Positions 26,050-37,290 of a stretch of 64,000 nucleotides of DNA are shown piece by piece. The notes below the pieces were generated by a model that was given only the letters and a program-made list of their open reading frames with translations, searched no databases and was not told the origin of the DNA. The DNA lies in NCBI GenBank assembly GCA_020740775.1, contig JAHEWK010000002.1:4526001-4590000 (forward strand). Reading direction: 5' to 3'. The stretch is from Ilyonectria destructans. Taxonomy: Eukaryota > Ascomycota > Sordariomycetes > Hypocreales > Nectriaceae. The position numbers and the translations under genes are program-made. The stretch's first letter is position 1; every line of letters begins with the position of its first letter.

Positions 26050-28098
26050 GGCGCATGTGTGGTGTACGGTGGGTGTTGCGGTTGTGGTTTTGTCGCGGGT
26101 TTGGGCGAGCGAGAGCTTGGGTTTGAGCGTTCGGTGGTGATGGCGGGTTTAGTGGGGTTGGTGGGAGGGAACGAGGTTGTGGCTAGTGGCGGGTGTCGGT
26201 TTTGGAGGGGTTTAGGTGGGTGGCGCGTGGGAATTTGGAGTGATAAGCGTGCGTATTTGGCTAAATGCCTGTTTGGGCGAGCTTGGAGGAGAGGCAAGCA
26301 ATGGCCGACCCCTCAGCACCGACCTATCAAGTAATTCTATCATATTTACAAGACTAAGATTATTCTATGAAACTTCTCACTAGATCTCCAACTCAGAATT
26401 CATTTTAATCCCTTGTTTGCAGATAAAAAAGGGTCGCGTGGGTAGATTTTCGTGTCAGGACCTGGAGAGGTAGGGTAGTATTCTGGCGGCAATCCTCTAA
26501 TAACAAGTATACAGCCACCACCAACCAACAAGCTCCAAGCGCGCGGCATCAACCACGGCAGACGACTCCCGCTGAGCGGAGAGAAGTGGTGATTCCTGCA
26601 TCTTGTTGATGCAGCCCCGAGCTTCTTGCAGTGACAAGCTAAGCTTGTTTGGTCGAATTGCTTCCTGGTCTAGACGCAGTCCATGCAAATTCCAGCGTCG
26701 CATGCTTCCTATGCCCATCCTTCCATCCGGACCGGATGCCGGCCATGTAAATATGATGCAGCACAGCCTCCTCCGGGGTGACACAAGAACCCAGCCAGGG
26801 GTTCAACAGTACTTTGGACATGGGCAGGATGGTCTTGTCGAGGCAAGATGCTTGCTTGATTGACATGTGGACAACACAGCTGCTTCACATGTTGCTCCAC
26901 CTCCAAGTGAATATTGCCGCGTCCGTCTCTCTGTACGTAAAATAGAGGCAACAAACTGCGCGGTTGCGGGCCAGGCTGCCTCCCTCCCGCGCCATTCTCC
27001 ATCCGCTTACGATGATGCCGTTCACGGAGCGATCTTCAATGTGCGCCCGCCGCCAACATTGCGGTCTTGAAGACAAGCGGGAGCCACTCTCTTCCCACCA
27101 ATCCCCATTCCGCCCTGGAATTTTACTGCTTGTGCAAGGAGGTCGAAAGTTGCTCTAGACCCTTGGACCTTGTGGCTCTGCTGCATACGACGAAAGTATG
27201 TACATCGAGTAATAAATTAGCTCTGCCGTCAATCCGTTTCCCCGTCCATTCGTCTAAGAACAAACAGGCCCGTACGTCGTCGGTACGAAATACAAAGTAC
27301 CTTTCGCCCACTGGGCCCCATCTCTTGGCTTGTTCTCTGTCTGTCGTCACGCCTCGCCTCTTTTTCCTGGATTCTGCCCCCACATCGGCTCGGCACTTTC
27401 TTGACTCTTGGCTTGGAGGGTTTTTCAATCTTGGACTGTCATCCATCTATTTATTCAACGTTACCCTTTTTCCTTCATCCTTTTAAACTTGCTTTCTCAC
27501 CACGCCGTCTTACACTTGCGTTAACAGCCACGTTTGAGTTCGAGTTGATGTGCAATTTATTCCCGAGGGCCAACTAAATCGCGACCGTTGGGTTGTGGAC
27601 CGCCCTTGCATCATCCTCGTCGTCAGCGCGCATCTCCAGACCCAGACAAAAAAGACTCTCTACAACTTCGCCATGCATCTCCAATAGCTATTGCTGTGGC
27701 CCTTTACCTCCCTCTTCCTCGACCCCCTCCCCTCTCTCCCCTCTTCTCACCATCTCCCCATCATCTCCTTGTCACTCCCGTTATCCTCATCCTGTTCTCC
27801 TCTTCCCCTGATCTCTCCACTTCCCTCTCGCGAATTGTCGCCACTCGCCTGCTCTCTCTTATACCCCCAGTCCCGCAAATCTCTCACTTTCGCCCTCCCT
27901 CGCCTTATTAGTTGCAGCATTCACACCCACTCACACCTGCACAACCTTATACCTCTGCCAAGAAAGTCTACCGCGACATCCTCCCCCTTGGGCATTTGCC
28001 CGGCTCAGAAGGCCCCGCATCCTTGACCACTGTGATTGAGGTGACCTCGTCCTCACCACCACGCACGCACACACGAGATCCCTCCAGCCAGGCCAAAC
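26050..28098. promoter_or_regulatory. Divergent promoter region, LSM7 and Zn2Cys6 gene
   Basis: 2.05 kb between divergent starts. The plus strand from about 27.66 to 27.91 kb is strongly CT-rich (TCCTC, CCCTCTC runs), a typical leader before the gene at 28,099. Nothing in the middle looks coding. Confidence 0.5.
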
Positions 28099-30094
28099 AT
28101 GGCCCATGTCGTGGACGCGGAGCCTCAAAAACGAAAGCGTGACGTCGACGACGCCGGTGGCCATCCAGGCCGTCCTCCGCACCCACTCCAGCCAGGTAAG
28201 TTCCGTGCGCCAGTGCTTCGCCGTCATCTCATGTCCCGTGCCTCGCCGTCAGACATGCTCCATCTGTAGTATGAAGCGGAATTCGTCCGCTTGATCGACT
28301 ATTTGCGTGCCAGCCCATTGTCTCTGCATCTGTCTACCGACCTGTATCACGCTTCGGCGCGCGAGGAGTCCATGTGTTGGCCATTCATCGTCCACCATCC
28401 TCTCCGAGGTCAGCCTGTTGCGTGGCGCCTCCAGGACGCCCATTCCTCGTGCTTCATTTTCGACTTGCTCCCTTGGCGAGTTGGCAAAGCTTATGACCTG
28501 GGAGGATGTGCTAACTCGACATCAAGGCGTGCCTGGCTACATCCACTATCCACCGAGGTCGAACTCCTCACATCTGAGCCTTATCCAGGGCGATGGCGAC
28601 ACATTTGCCGACATCATTGGCCTTATCAGCGAGTACGAAAGTAGGCACCCGATAACTCTCTGTTCTCATCTTGTCGGAAGTTGATCGACGATTATAGATG
28701 TTTTAGACCGGCATGAGAGTCTCGCTGCAAGCCTCGGGGCCAAGCTGACGGGCCCACGCCTGCTCAGGGGGGTTGAGAAGTTCTTTGACGGACCCATCAA
28801 GACCACCCCTCTCCAGCACTTTTCCAACACTATCAGCTGGCTCGATGTTGTCACATACGCCCGATCCAATCCCAAAGAGTTTTCTCTGACGCACAAGCCT
28901 GACGGCTCACGCTGGTGCCAGTTCGTCCTCAATGGGGTACAGGTCGAGATCACAGAGGATGACTGGCGCCTGGTCTGGTCCGGCGCCTTGGACCGATTCC
29001 CGCTGGATCAGCCCCTCGAGGAAGATGAGGCGGCAGAGCTCGCAACACTAGACATCCTCGAGCAGAGGACATCAATTCTTTACAAGAAGGCCGATGAAGT
29101 GGCAGCAAGGGCACGCATCCTTAATCACAGGCTCGGTCATCGAAAACAGGATATACATCGATGTCGTAGCACCCAAGAACAAACGTCGTCCAGATTCTCG
29201 TCCGTAAACCCCAGCAACCGAGGCGCCAACTTTAACCAGGCCTACGATCTCCACGCAGATCTTCTCCAGCAATTTATCGCAGCTTCAGCGTCCCCACCAC
29301 CGTCCCGGGCAGCTTCTGCGGTTGGAGGTTCGTTGGCCAACGTCGGTCCACGGTCGCCATCTCACAACACTTCCCACACTTATGCTCCTCCAAGCTCAAG
29401 TGACCGACATGGGACAGGAAACACTACCGAGACAACGGGACAGCCTGTCGTGGACAGTCGAGCAGAAGCCTTTCGATCAGTCATCACGCAACGGACAGAC
29501 CAACTAGACAAGGGGGAGGTGATCAATCCGCCATGTGACCGATGTCGACGACTCAAAGTACAATGTGTCAAGCATTTGACGGCATGTGTGGGATGCACGA
29601 AGAAGCATGCCAAGTGCAGTTGGAAGACGGTCACGGAGGAAGAGATGGAACGACTCAGGCATGAAATGACCATGAAGGATGGTGAATATGTGGACGTGGA
29701 AGAAGATGGCGGATCTGACGCCTCTGAGGTGAGGGATGTCCGGGCGGATCGTCTCGGAGACAGGCAGGAAGCGGGTCAGATGTCGGGTGAGGTGACACCA
29801 GGCACAGCCGGGTCGATAGTAAAGGACGGTGGTTCGCAGCCACCAAGTCGAGAAGGGGGCCGCTTAACAACATTGGAGCCACCTACCTCTATATCAATGA
29901 GCAGGTTTGACCTGAGTGCGGAGAGACATCGGCTGAGTCTAGGCGTGGGACCGCCTGTTGTGGAGGCCGCTGATCGGACATCTGAATTGCCCCAGCCAGG
30001 TCACGGCCCGCCTGTGGTAGCAACGGTGAGCACCACAACGACGACTAATGGGCCTCGAAGTAGCGATAGCTCGCTGAATGCGTCACCCAGCTAG
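28099..30094 (+). CDS. Protein with C-terminal Zn2Cys6 cluster, function unknown
   Basis: The start at 28,099 gives a basic N-terminus (QKRKRDVDD), then an intron (donor 28,196). A segment EFVRLIDYLRASPLSLHL follows. The frame then changes somewhere between about 28,345 and 28,470 (intron or indel, unresolved) into LAKLMTWEDVLTRHQGVPGY. A clear intron at 28641-28697 leads to the last exon, 28698-30094. That exon has a charged region (LDRHESLAASLGAKL, LEQRTSILYKKADEV) and, at 29534-29617, a fungal binuclear zinc cluster with spacing CX2CX6CX6CX2CX6C (CDRCRRLKVQC ... CVGC ... C). The tail is acidic, then Ser/Pro-rich. Such clusters bind DNA, and the neighbouring K/R favour that role. The cluster usually sits at the N-terminus; here it is about two-thirds along, and I see no fungal transcription factor middle domain. 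Regulatory role likely; target unknown. Confidence 0.72.
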
Positions 30095-31076
30095 GCCATG
30101 TGTCTGTGCTTCGAGAAAGGACGTTGTTAGATACGGAGGCACAGACAGCTAGCTACGAAGAAACGTATGTCCATGATCAAGTCAAGTTGTTTCAGTTGGA
30201 CGTGAGTAATTGCATGTCCATGACCCCTACAACTATGGCCCTTTGGGTAAGTGCGTGTATGACGTACGGTACAGTGTATGCCCGTACCATGTAGTACAGC
30301 ACGTACCGTATTCTCCCAATGAATTGGCACACTCTACGAAGGCTGGCGCAGGAAGTTTGACACCTTCAATAGTATCTAGACAGCCCCCATACAGTACGAT
30401 CTGCGACGGATCAACTACCGAATATGAGCAATAGCGGCGGAGCTTTAACTCAATTTTACGTCTTTACTTCGGGAAGTTGTTAAACTTACCGCATCAGCTC
30501 TTATTGTATCTCTATATATCGGCTTTTCAACAAGGGACAGACCATCAGACTGCATTACTTCAGCAAGCTCAGCTATCAGCACGTTATCTACACCGGCGCT
30601 AAGCTGTGCCAATTTATTGCAAGAATACGGTAGTATGAAGGACAATAATTCTGTCTCATGGCCGGACCCGGAACCCCGGACCCACCCGGGATGGCCTGGC
30701 CCATGCCACGCGGGACGAGGCGGCGCGTGTGGCTCGTCCAGTCGCAATCCGCAGAAAAAAAAAGTTGGATCTAGTCTTCGAGGCGGCCCAAAGTGGCCAT
30801 GCCAGCTGCTCTGCTCCTGCATGAATGCTGAAATAATCATCTTGATTTTTTTCCTTTTCCCATCACCACACGCACTCTCTCTCCTCACGACGATTCAAAC
30901 GACCCTTCAATGCTCTGGGCCAGCAGAAGTAGAGAGTGTTTGCCCTTGTCTTGAATAATCGAATCCCGCACTGCGTCTCCGTCTTGTCACCGACCGTCCC
31001 GGGCGCAAAGTCACCTCCAAATACTGCAACACTCGAGACGACAGCGAATTGAGACGAATCCGATCCAAACAGAGCC
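30095..31076. other. Intergenic region upstream of RIM2
   Basis: 0.98 kb between two genes on the plus strand. At 30,264-30,310 there are several GTAC-containing words (GTACGGTACAGTG, GTAGTACAGCACGTACC). No gene seen. Confidence 0.5.
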
Positions 31077-32392
31077 ATGACGGCTGCCTCCCAAATGACG
31101 ATCCCCCAATCCACGACCTTGGTCGCCGCCCGCGATGAGCGGGCCTTCCACCACACCAAAACTCCCCGAGATCACGCCGCCCTCATACAGTCGAGAGAGA
31201 CCGGCGATGTCCTTCCCGACGACACCATTGTACAGGGCAATGTCAAGGCTTTGCCTTTTGCCAAGTCATGGGTGCACATGGTAGCTGGCGCGTACGTCGA
31301 ACACTTTGCGCTCTGCAACTGTACAACTGGAGACAGAAAGCTGACAGACATCTCCAATCTCTAGAGCCGGTGGCATGACGGCCGCAACCCTCACAGCTCC
31401 CCTCGACGTCCTCAAGACACGACTGCAGTCCGACTTCTACCAGGCCCAGATCCGCGTCACTCGCCAGGCCCAGATGCAAGCTCTTGGCTCCGTCAATCCC
31501 GCCCGCGCCGCCCTCTACCATCTCAACGACACCCTCCAGATTCTCGGCTCCGTATACAAGACTGAGGGGTGGCGGGCCCTGTTCAAGGGCCTCGGCCCCA
31601 ATCTCGTCGGCGTCATCCCCGCCCGCAGCATCAATTTCTACGTCTACGGCAACGGCAAGCGCCTCATCTCCCAGTACGCCAACCGAGGCCAAGAGGCCCC
31701 TTGGGTCCACCTCACGGCCGGTGTCGCCGCCGGCGTCGTCACCTCGACCATTACGAATCCGATCTGGATGGTAAAGACCCGCCTGCAGCTGGACAAGAAC
31801 GTCTCGGAGCGCAGTGGGGGTTCCACAATGCGCCAGTACCGCAACAGCTACGACTGCGTGCGCCAGATCCTGCGGGACGAGGGCCTCGGGAGCCTCTACC
31901 GCGGTATGAGCGCCAGCTACCTCGGTGTCGTCGAGTCGACCATGCAGTGGATGCTGTACGAGCAGATGAAGGTCGCCCTCGCCCGCCGGGAAGCTGAGAT
32001 CGTGCGCACCGGGAGGGACAAGACATGGTGGGACAAGACGCTGGAATGGACGGGCAATGCCGGCGCTGCTGGCGGTGCGAAGCTGGTGGCTGCCGTCATC
32101 GCCTATCCCCACGAGGTGCGTTTTTCTTGATATTCACTCCCGTTTCTGCCGATTGCAGACATGCTGACTCGATGAATAGGTTGCGCGAACACGACTACGA
32201 CAGGCGCCCATGGACAACGGCCTCCCCAAGTACACCGGCCTGATGCAGTGCTTCAAGCTCGTCTGGGTCGAGGAAGGCCTCATGGGTCTCTATGGCGGCT
32301 TGACACCCCATCTCATGCGCACCGTGCCCAGCGCAGCCATCATGTTTGGCATGTACGAGGGTATCCTCCGCCTCTTCCACACGCCCGCCTAG
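31077..32392 (+). CDS. RIM2: Mitochondrial pyrimidine nucleotide carrier, Rim2 type
   Basis: Three exons, 31077-31291, 31365-32115 and 32180-32392, give 392 residues. Three mitochondrial carrier repeats carry the signatures PLDVLKTRL, NPIWMVKTRL and YPHEVARTRL. Typical Rim2/SLC25A33-36 words are present: WVHMVAGA, FKGLGPNLVGVIPARSINF, TNPIW, SASYLG, MLYEQMK and GLTPHLMRTVP. The tryptophan in repeat 2 (NPIW) is characteristic of this branch, which exchanges pyrimidine (deoxy)nucleotides across the inner membrane for mitochondrial DNA and RNA synthesis. The N-terminal 60 residues are polar and rich in T and D, with no obvious cleavable presequence, as usual for carriers. FAD/folate carriers (Flx1) share the tryptophan but lack the long repeat-1 loop seen here. 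Its 3' end faces SNX3. Confidence 0.92.
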
Positions 32393-33484
32393 AGGCAAAT
32401 CACGACGAAAGGGCAGAAGTAACGACATCCACAAAGGGGCCTTGACGAAAATAAAAGGCACCGCAGGTCCGTCGATTCTTGGCTCACCACATTGTAACAT
32501 CACTGGAAAACGAATTTCACCGCAGCTGGAAGGGGAGAGAAGACATTCCGCTCTTAGGTCCCCTCATCTCTGGATATGGCGCCACGATCACCATGTATAA
32601 TATTAGTATTTTCCCGGTTCTAGATGGACCGGAGCCACCAAAAATCACGACACAGAAAGGGGAAGGACAAGCATTTTAGGCGTCTCGATATTGTGGCGTT
32701 TGGCTGGCAGGCTTGGGGCAGGCTTGTAGACGAGGAGACCAAAAACACACTCTCACATTATATGTACAATTAGGGGCGCAATTTTGCGTATGCCCTGCTC
32801 CGCATGGACATTCAACGCTTATTTATCATGTAACACCACCATGATGTGCGCATAGGACATATAACTTCCAACTCCCGCTGAGTTTTGATTGGGGGATAAC
32901 AATCTGACGCTGGATATGAACACGTGCAAACATTCCGCTTTCGTTCGGGGGTGCCTTGCTTTTTTTCTCTTTAAGTGAATGGCAATGTTTCGTCAGGATT
33001 GACGAGAAGTGCAGCAAGATACAAGAAAAAAATGTTATCCCAACGCCCCCCCTCCCTCCAAATTGAAGCAGCAGCCGTGGCACTGTCAAAATGTGGTACA
33101 ACCAAGAAAAAAGACAAGAAGACGGGAACCGTGGATGGCCAACGAGGGCTAAACTGAAGCAAAGGACCGACCTGGTATTCCCACAAGCGGGATAAGCGGG
33201 ACAGACAGAAGGTTATGTACGGGTTGGAAGTAAAGACCAAGAGGGAGAATGGTCCTTTCAACATGTCCTCTCTCCCCTTGTCGCCCAGCTTTGAGTCCAC
33301 CCCCTCTCCGCGGCATTCTCTTGGAGGGTGATCATCTAGTGGTGCGGAGATACTCAAGGGGGGTATCTCGTTGGCGTGTGGGTTGTTGTCGCTTGCGGAG
33401 CTTCCGGGGAGTTCGGGGGGCGGAAGAGGAAGCAGAAGCGGAATAAGAGGACATGGTGATCAAGGACCATATTAAGCGACGGGG
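32393..33484. other. Convergent 3' region of RIM2 and SNX3
   Basis: 1.09 kb between two stop codons, with several A- and T-rich stretches fit for polyadenylation (for example around 32,450 and 32,950-33,110). No gene seen. Confidence 0.55.
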
Positions 33485-34159
33485 TCACCAAGCATTACGG
33501 TCCCAGTTGGGGTCTGTCAAGGTCAGTCAGTGAGTTTACCGTCTGTATCCACGTCCAGTGCGTCACATTGATGCCGTCTTGGCAAATTCGCGCGATATCA
33601 GCAGGGAGGGGGGCTTACCCTGGACAAAGGCAGCCAGGACCTTGCTGCCAGTCTGCAACAGCGGGTGGCCGACGACAATCTTGAGGAACTTCTCGAGCCC
33701 CGCACGGCGACCCTCGATGACGTCGTCACTGAAGCGGTTGGTGAAGACCTTGCCGGGGAGCGGCGGGATAGTGACGCGAGCACTCTCGCGCTCGAGAATG
33801 TCGCGGAAGTACTCAAAGTCGGAGTAGCGACGGCGGACGCTGCTCTGGCGCAGCTTGAAGGCGGGGATGTTGGTGCGGCACATGATCTCGTAGTCGGTGT
33901 ACATGTTGCGACCCATGCCGTGGGTTCGGGGGTTGCGAACCTAGATGGCAGGCGACGTGGGTTAGTGAACTGTTGGTGAGGTCTTGTCGACTTGGCGCGA
34001 TCTGGAGATGGTCTTGCGACACTATTTCGTGAGGTCGCGGGGGCGCAACGGAGGGGGCATGGGAGCAGCACGGTAGGCGGGGAAGCTCACCTCAATCTCG
34101 AGAAAGTTCTCGGGCGGGCCGTAGATCTCGTCGAAGCTCTGCTGGCGAGTATCGGGCAT
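33485..34159 (-). CDS. SNX3: Sorting nexin SNX3/Grd19
   Basis: Three exons, 34159-34091, 33940-33619 and 33513-33485; the last encodes only the C-terminal DPNWDRNAW. The protein has 139 residues, almost entirely one PX domain: [25 protein letters not shown] (arginine-tyrosine pocket for PI3P), IPPLPGKVF (proline loop), [18 protein letters not shown]. Known SNX3/Grd19 proteins bind PI3P on endosomes and, with retromer, return cargo to the Golgi. The ATG at 34,159 fits the family's short N-terminus ([14 protein letters not shown]). The frame is open further upstream, but the translation there is low in complexity. The 3' microexon of 29 nt is easily missed; without it the protein would end in intron-encoded residues. 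Confidence 0.95.
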
Positions 34160-34681
34160 GGACTGGAGGATCGGGCGATGCAGTCCCTTGGGCGACTCGG
34201 GGTCGGTGCCGGCGCTGTGGCCGGGATCCTGATCGGGCGCCAGTTTGGCGGTGTTTGGGGGTTCAATAGCCGGGGATCACCGGCAGTGGGGAGAAAGCAG
34301 GTTGCGCCGGTGCTAGGGCGTCGAGAGCGAGGGGATTCACGGTGTTGGGTGGTGGTGGTAGTGGTGGTTGGTGGTGGGTTTTGTCGCGGCTGCGAAGGGA
34401 ATGAGGACGGGATCAGATGGAGAGGTTCGCCGATGACAGAGCAGATCAGACGGAGGCGGGCGGCTTTGGTGGGGGGCTGTGTCTCTCTGCGAGGAAGGCG
34501 GGGACATCGAAGGTGGGCTTGGCACTTGCTCCCAAGTTGGCCAATAGGTTCGGCCGTTTTTGTAGGTAGGGATATCAAGAACTGGGACTAAGACCTTGAC
34601 CTCTTAATCGAGGAAGGGACTTGATGGAACATTATATTTCACGACTAGACAGTATTTATGTCTCTGAATTTTGCCAATGCT

Positions 34682-34708
34682 GGTGATGGTGATGGTGATG
34701 GTGATGGT
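34682..34708. repeat. (GGTGAT)n microsatellite
   Basis: Four full copies of GGTGAT plus a partial copy, in intergenic DNA. Confidence 0.9.
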
Positions 34709-35130
34709 GCTTGCCGAGGGAGCGTTCAACTGGCGTGGTGGCGTTGGCATCTGGCATTGCGATGAACATCTACACTCAACTTTACCGGTTTTCATATGGT
34801 ATATCAGTTTCCAAGCTACCTAGACTTCCCTAACACACTCATAGTCCATTTTATGGGTATCCTCTGTTCACGACGGTATTCTTGTTGAGGAGTGCCATGC
34901 CAGAAGGTTCACGTCGACTTTAACGACATCTTCATGTCGGGAACGAAGCATAGCTGAGCTGGCATATCTTGCCATTGCTATCCACTGGTGGAACGGAGGA
35001 TATGAGGATTTCAGCCATGTCTGTTCATACTCTCGTTGTCGTCTCGCGGTTGCGATGATCAGGACTACTCCCCGGACGACAAGCGTCCTGCATCTACTTG
35101 AGTGAGGGTGGGTAAGCAACTATGTATTAT

Positions 35131-35145
35131 AATGTACAGTACATT
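35131..35145. repeat. Palindrome AATGTAC-A-GTACATT
   Basis: Perfect 7-nt inverted arms around one base. It shares the core GTACAGTAC with the palindrome at 1,706-1,720 (GAAGTAC-A-GTACTTC). Confidence 0.9.
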
Positions 35146-35625
35146 GGTACATGATTCACACTCTACTCGTCTCATTCGGCGAGGGGCGTGTCTGGTTACT
35201 CAGAATTGGCGTCAGCAGACATCGCGTCCACAGCCTTGATATGTATCCCCTCATCGGTCTTGATGACAATGCTGCGATCATACCAACCTCTCCACGCAAG
35301 GCAGACTATTCCCTTCTCCTTCCCATCGCTTGCAGGTCGGCCTCTCCGGGGAGGATTAGAGCTGAAACAAGACATATGAGTCCCCAAAATCACGAAATTC
35401 AAACGCCAGATGTGCCTCACCTTGGGCCATGCCTACCAACGCCAAACAATCTCTCGTGTACCCGGGGCTTCTGATGCTGAGAAGGGGCTTTGAAACACTC
35501 ATCCTCTGAAAGCCACCGTAGTGGCAAGTTCCAGCGCAGATGAGGATCGGGAGGTTCTTGCACTGGACTTTCCCTCGTTGGGCCGTCATTTGTGGATTGA
35601 CATCGTCACCAGGTCAGAAGATGGT

Positions 35626-37290
35626 TCACTTCTTGTCAGCAAACTTCTGGTGGATGGCGCGAATCTGCTCCTCGACGTTGACATTCTGCATATGGCCGAG
35701 CTGTGCCTGTGCCTTGACGTCTGGGTTGCCGTCGAAGCTGTGGATGGCGGCCTTCTTCCTACGGGCAAGCTCATCCTCGGACAGGGCCTGGCCGGTGACG
35801 GGGTCGAAGACATCGCTTCGCTGGCTGGCGAGGCGCTTGAGGTTGTTGGCTACATCGACGTGGGATAGGGTCGAAGCGGAGTAGCGAGAGTCGGCCTTGG
35901 CCTTTTGTTCCTTCCAGCTCGGGTCCAGGAGCTCGACTGAGTGGGTTGTTAGCCTCTGTTCATTCTAATGAAGGGTATGTTGGGACTTACTTCGCATGTG
36001 GGCTTCGAGCTCGTTCATGGGGATCTGCTGCTTGCAGTTGGGACACAAGGCCATCTGGGCACCCTGCCTGTTGGCAGCCTTCTGTGCTGCGCGCGGCACG
36101 TAGTTCTCTTTGATCTTCATCGGAGCACCACCACCACGAGCCTCGGTATGTGCCTGCTGCTTCCTGGCCTGCGCCTCTGCGCGCTCCTGGATCCGGCGCT
36201 CCTCTTCCTCCTCTTGGGCAGATCGGTGCGGTTGTTGCGGCCCTGAGGGATAGAGTTGTGAGGGGGGAGGCATCTGGGGCTGGTAGACTGGCTGCTGAGG
36301 GGCGAATCCGGGGTGGACAGGGAGGGCATAGGGTTGCGCGACAGCAGGGGAGGCGTTGTAGGCGGTGTCCTCGCCGGGCATGGCCTCTTCGATGCGCAGG
36401 TTGGAGCTAATGGAGGCGTTGTTTCGTTCTTCAAGGGAGGCGTACTGGAGCTCGGATAGGTTGGTAGGAGGCGGTAGGTTGGTCTGCTCGTCTGCATCGT
36501 TGAATGTGATTGTTTCGACGACGACGAAGTCACCCCAGTCGATCTGGGCGAAATCGGCCTTCTCCTTCTCTTCCTCCTCTTCCTTCTTCTGCCGCTCAGA
36601 CTCCTGGAACTTGATATACTCGGCTCGCTGCTTGGCACGGTTGAGGACAAGGAACTTGTCCTCGACATTGGTCTCCAGGCCCTTCATGCGCTCCTCCTGC
36701 AGCTTTCCACCCTCGCCACCGAGTCCGCTCGCTCTCAAGAGTGTGGTATACTGGTCGATGATGTGCTGGAAGAAGTTGTGGAAGGTGTGGTTGGGGATGA
36801 GGAACTGGAACTGAGGGTTGCCAGCCTCGCGCTGGGCCAGCTGGGTCATGAACTGGCGGCCGTTCTTGGCGACAAAAAGCGCTGCTAGGCGAATGACGTC
36901 TAGATCCTTCTGATTGATCCGGGGCATGCGCGCAGAGAACTGGAAGTCCGGAGGCTTAGGCGGGCCCTGCGGCTTCTCGGGCGCGGGGGCCGCATCCTCA
37001 GCGCGACCGGCAGCGATAGCAGTGCCGCGGCCAGCCTTGACTTCGTTGAGGCGCCATTGATAGAAGGGGTGGTAGGCGTCGGTGGGGTTGAGGAAGCTGA
37101 ACTTTGGGTTCTGGCGCTCCTTGTCGCGGATGCGATCCTCGAAGACGCTACCGTTGCGCGCGACGTAGCCGGCCGTCTTCTCGAGGACGTTGCGGATCTC
37201 GCGAGGGGGGAGGACGACGCCGGCCGGGGGCTTGATGTCGTCGAGGACGGCGGAGTCGCCGTTTGTTGCGACAGCTGCCATGGTTGACAT
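35626..37290 (-). CDS. PRP21: Splicing factor 3A subunit 1 (SF3A1/Prp21)
   Basis: Two exons, 37290-35991 and 35936-35626, give 536 residues. Surp (SWAP) domain 1 lies at about residues 28-80 (VLEKTAGYVARNGSVFEDRI, NPKFSFLNPTDAYHPFYQWRL). Surp domain 2 lies at about 130-185 (IRLAALFVAKNGRQFMTQL, NPQFQFLIPNHTFHNFFQ). A charged helix follows (QRAEYIKFQESERQKKEEEE), then a P/Q-rich linker, then the conserved PNCKQQIPMNELEAHMRIEL and DPSWKEQKAKADSRYS. There is no C-terminal ubiquitin-like domain as in animal SF3A1, as in yeast Prp21. It is a core protein of the U2 snRNP (SF3a) and helps branch-site recognition. The frame is open to an earlier ATG at 37,437; I prefer 37,290 because the family starts near this point. 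Confidence 0.93.

Larger units (their letters stand above)
34160..35625. other. Intergenic region (SNX3 promoter, SF3A1 3' side)
   Basis: 1.47 kb. Holds the leader of SNX3, a GGTGAT repeat at 34,682 and a GTACAGTAC palindrome at 35,131. No gene supported. Confidence 0.5.

Noticed and set aside
31243..32112. 289-codon frame antisense to RIM2
   Set aside because: Shadow of the carrier exon caused by codon bias; no protein features.
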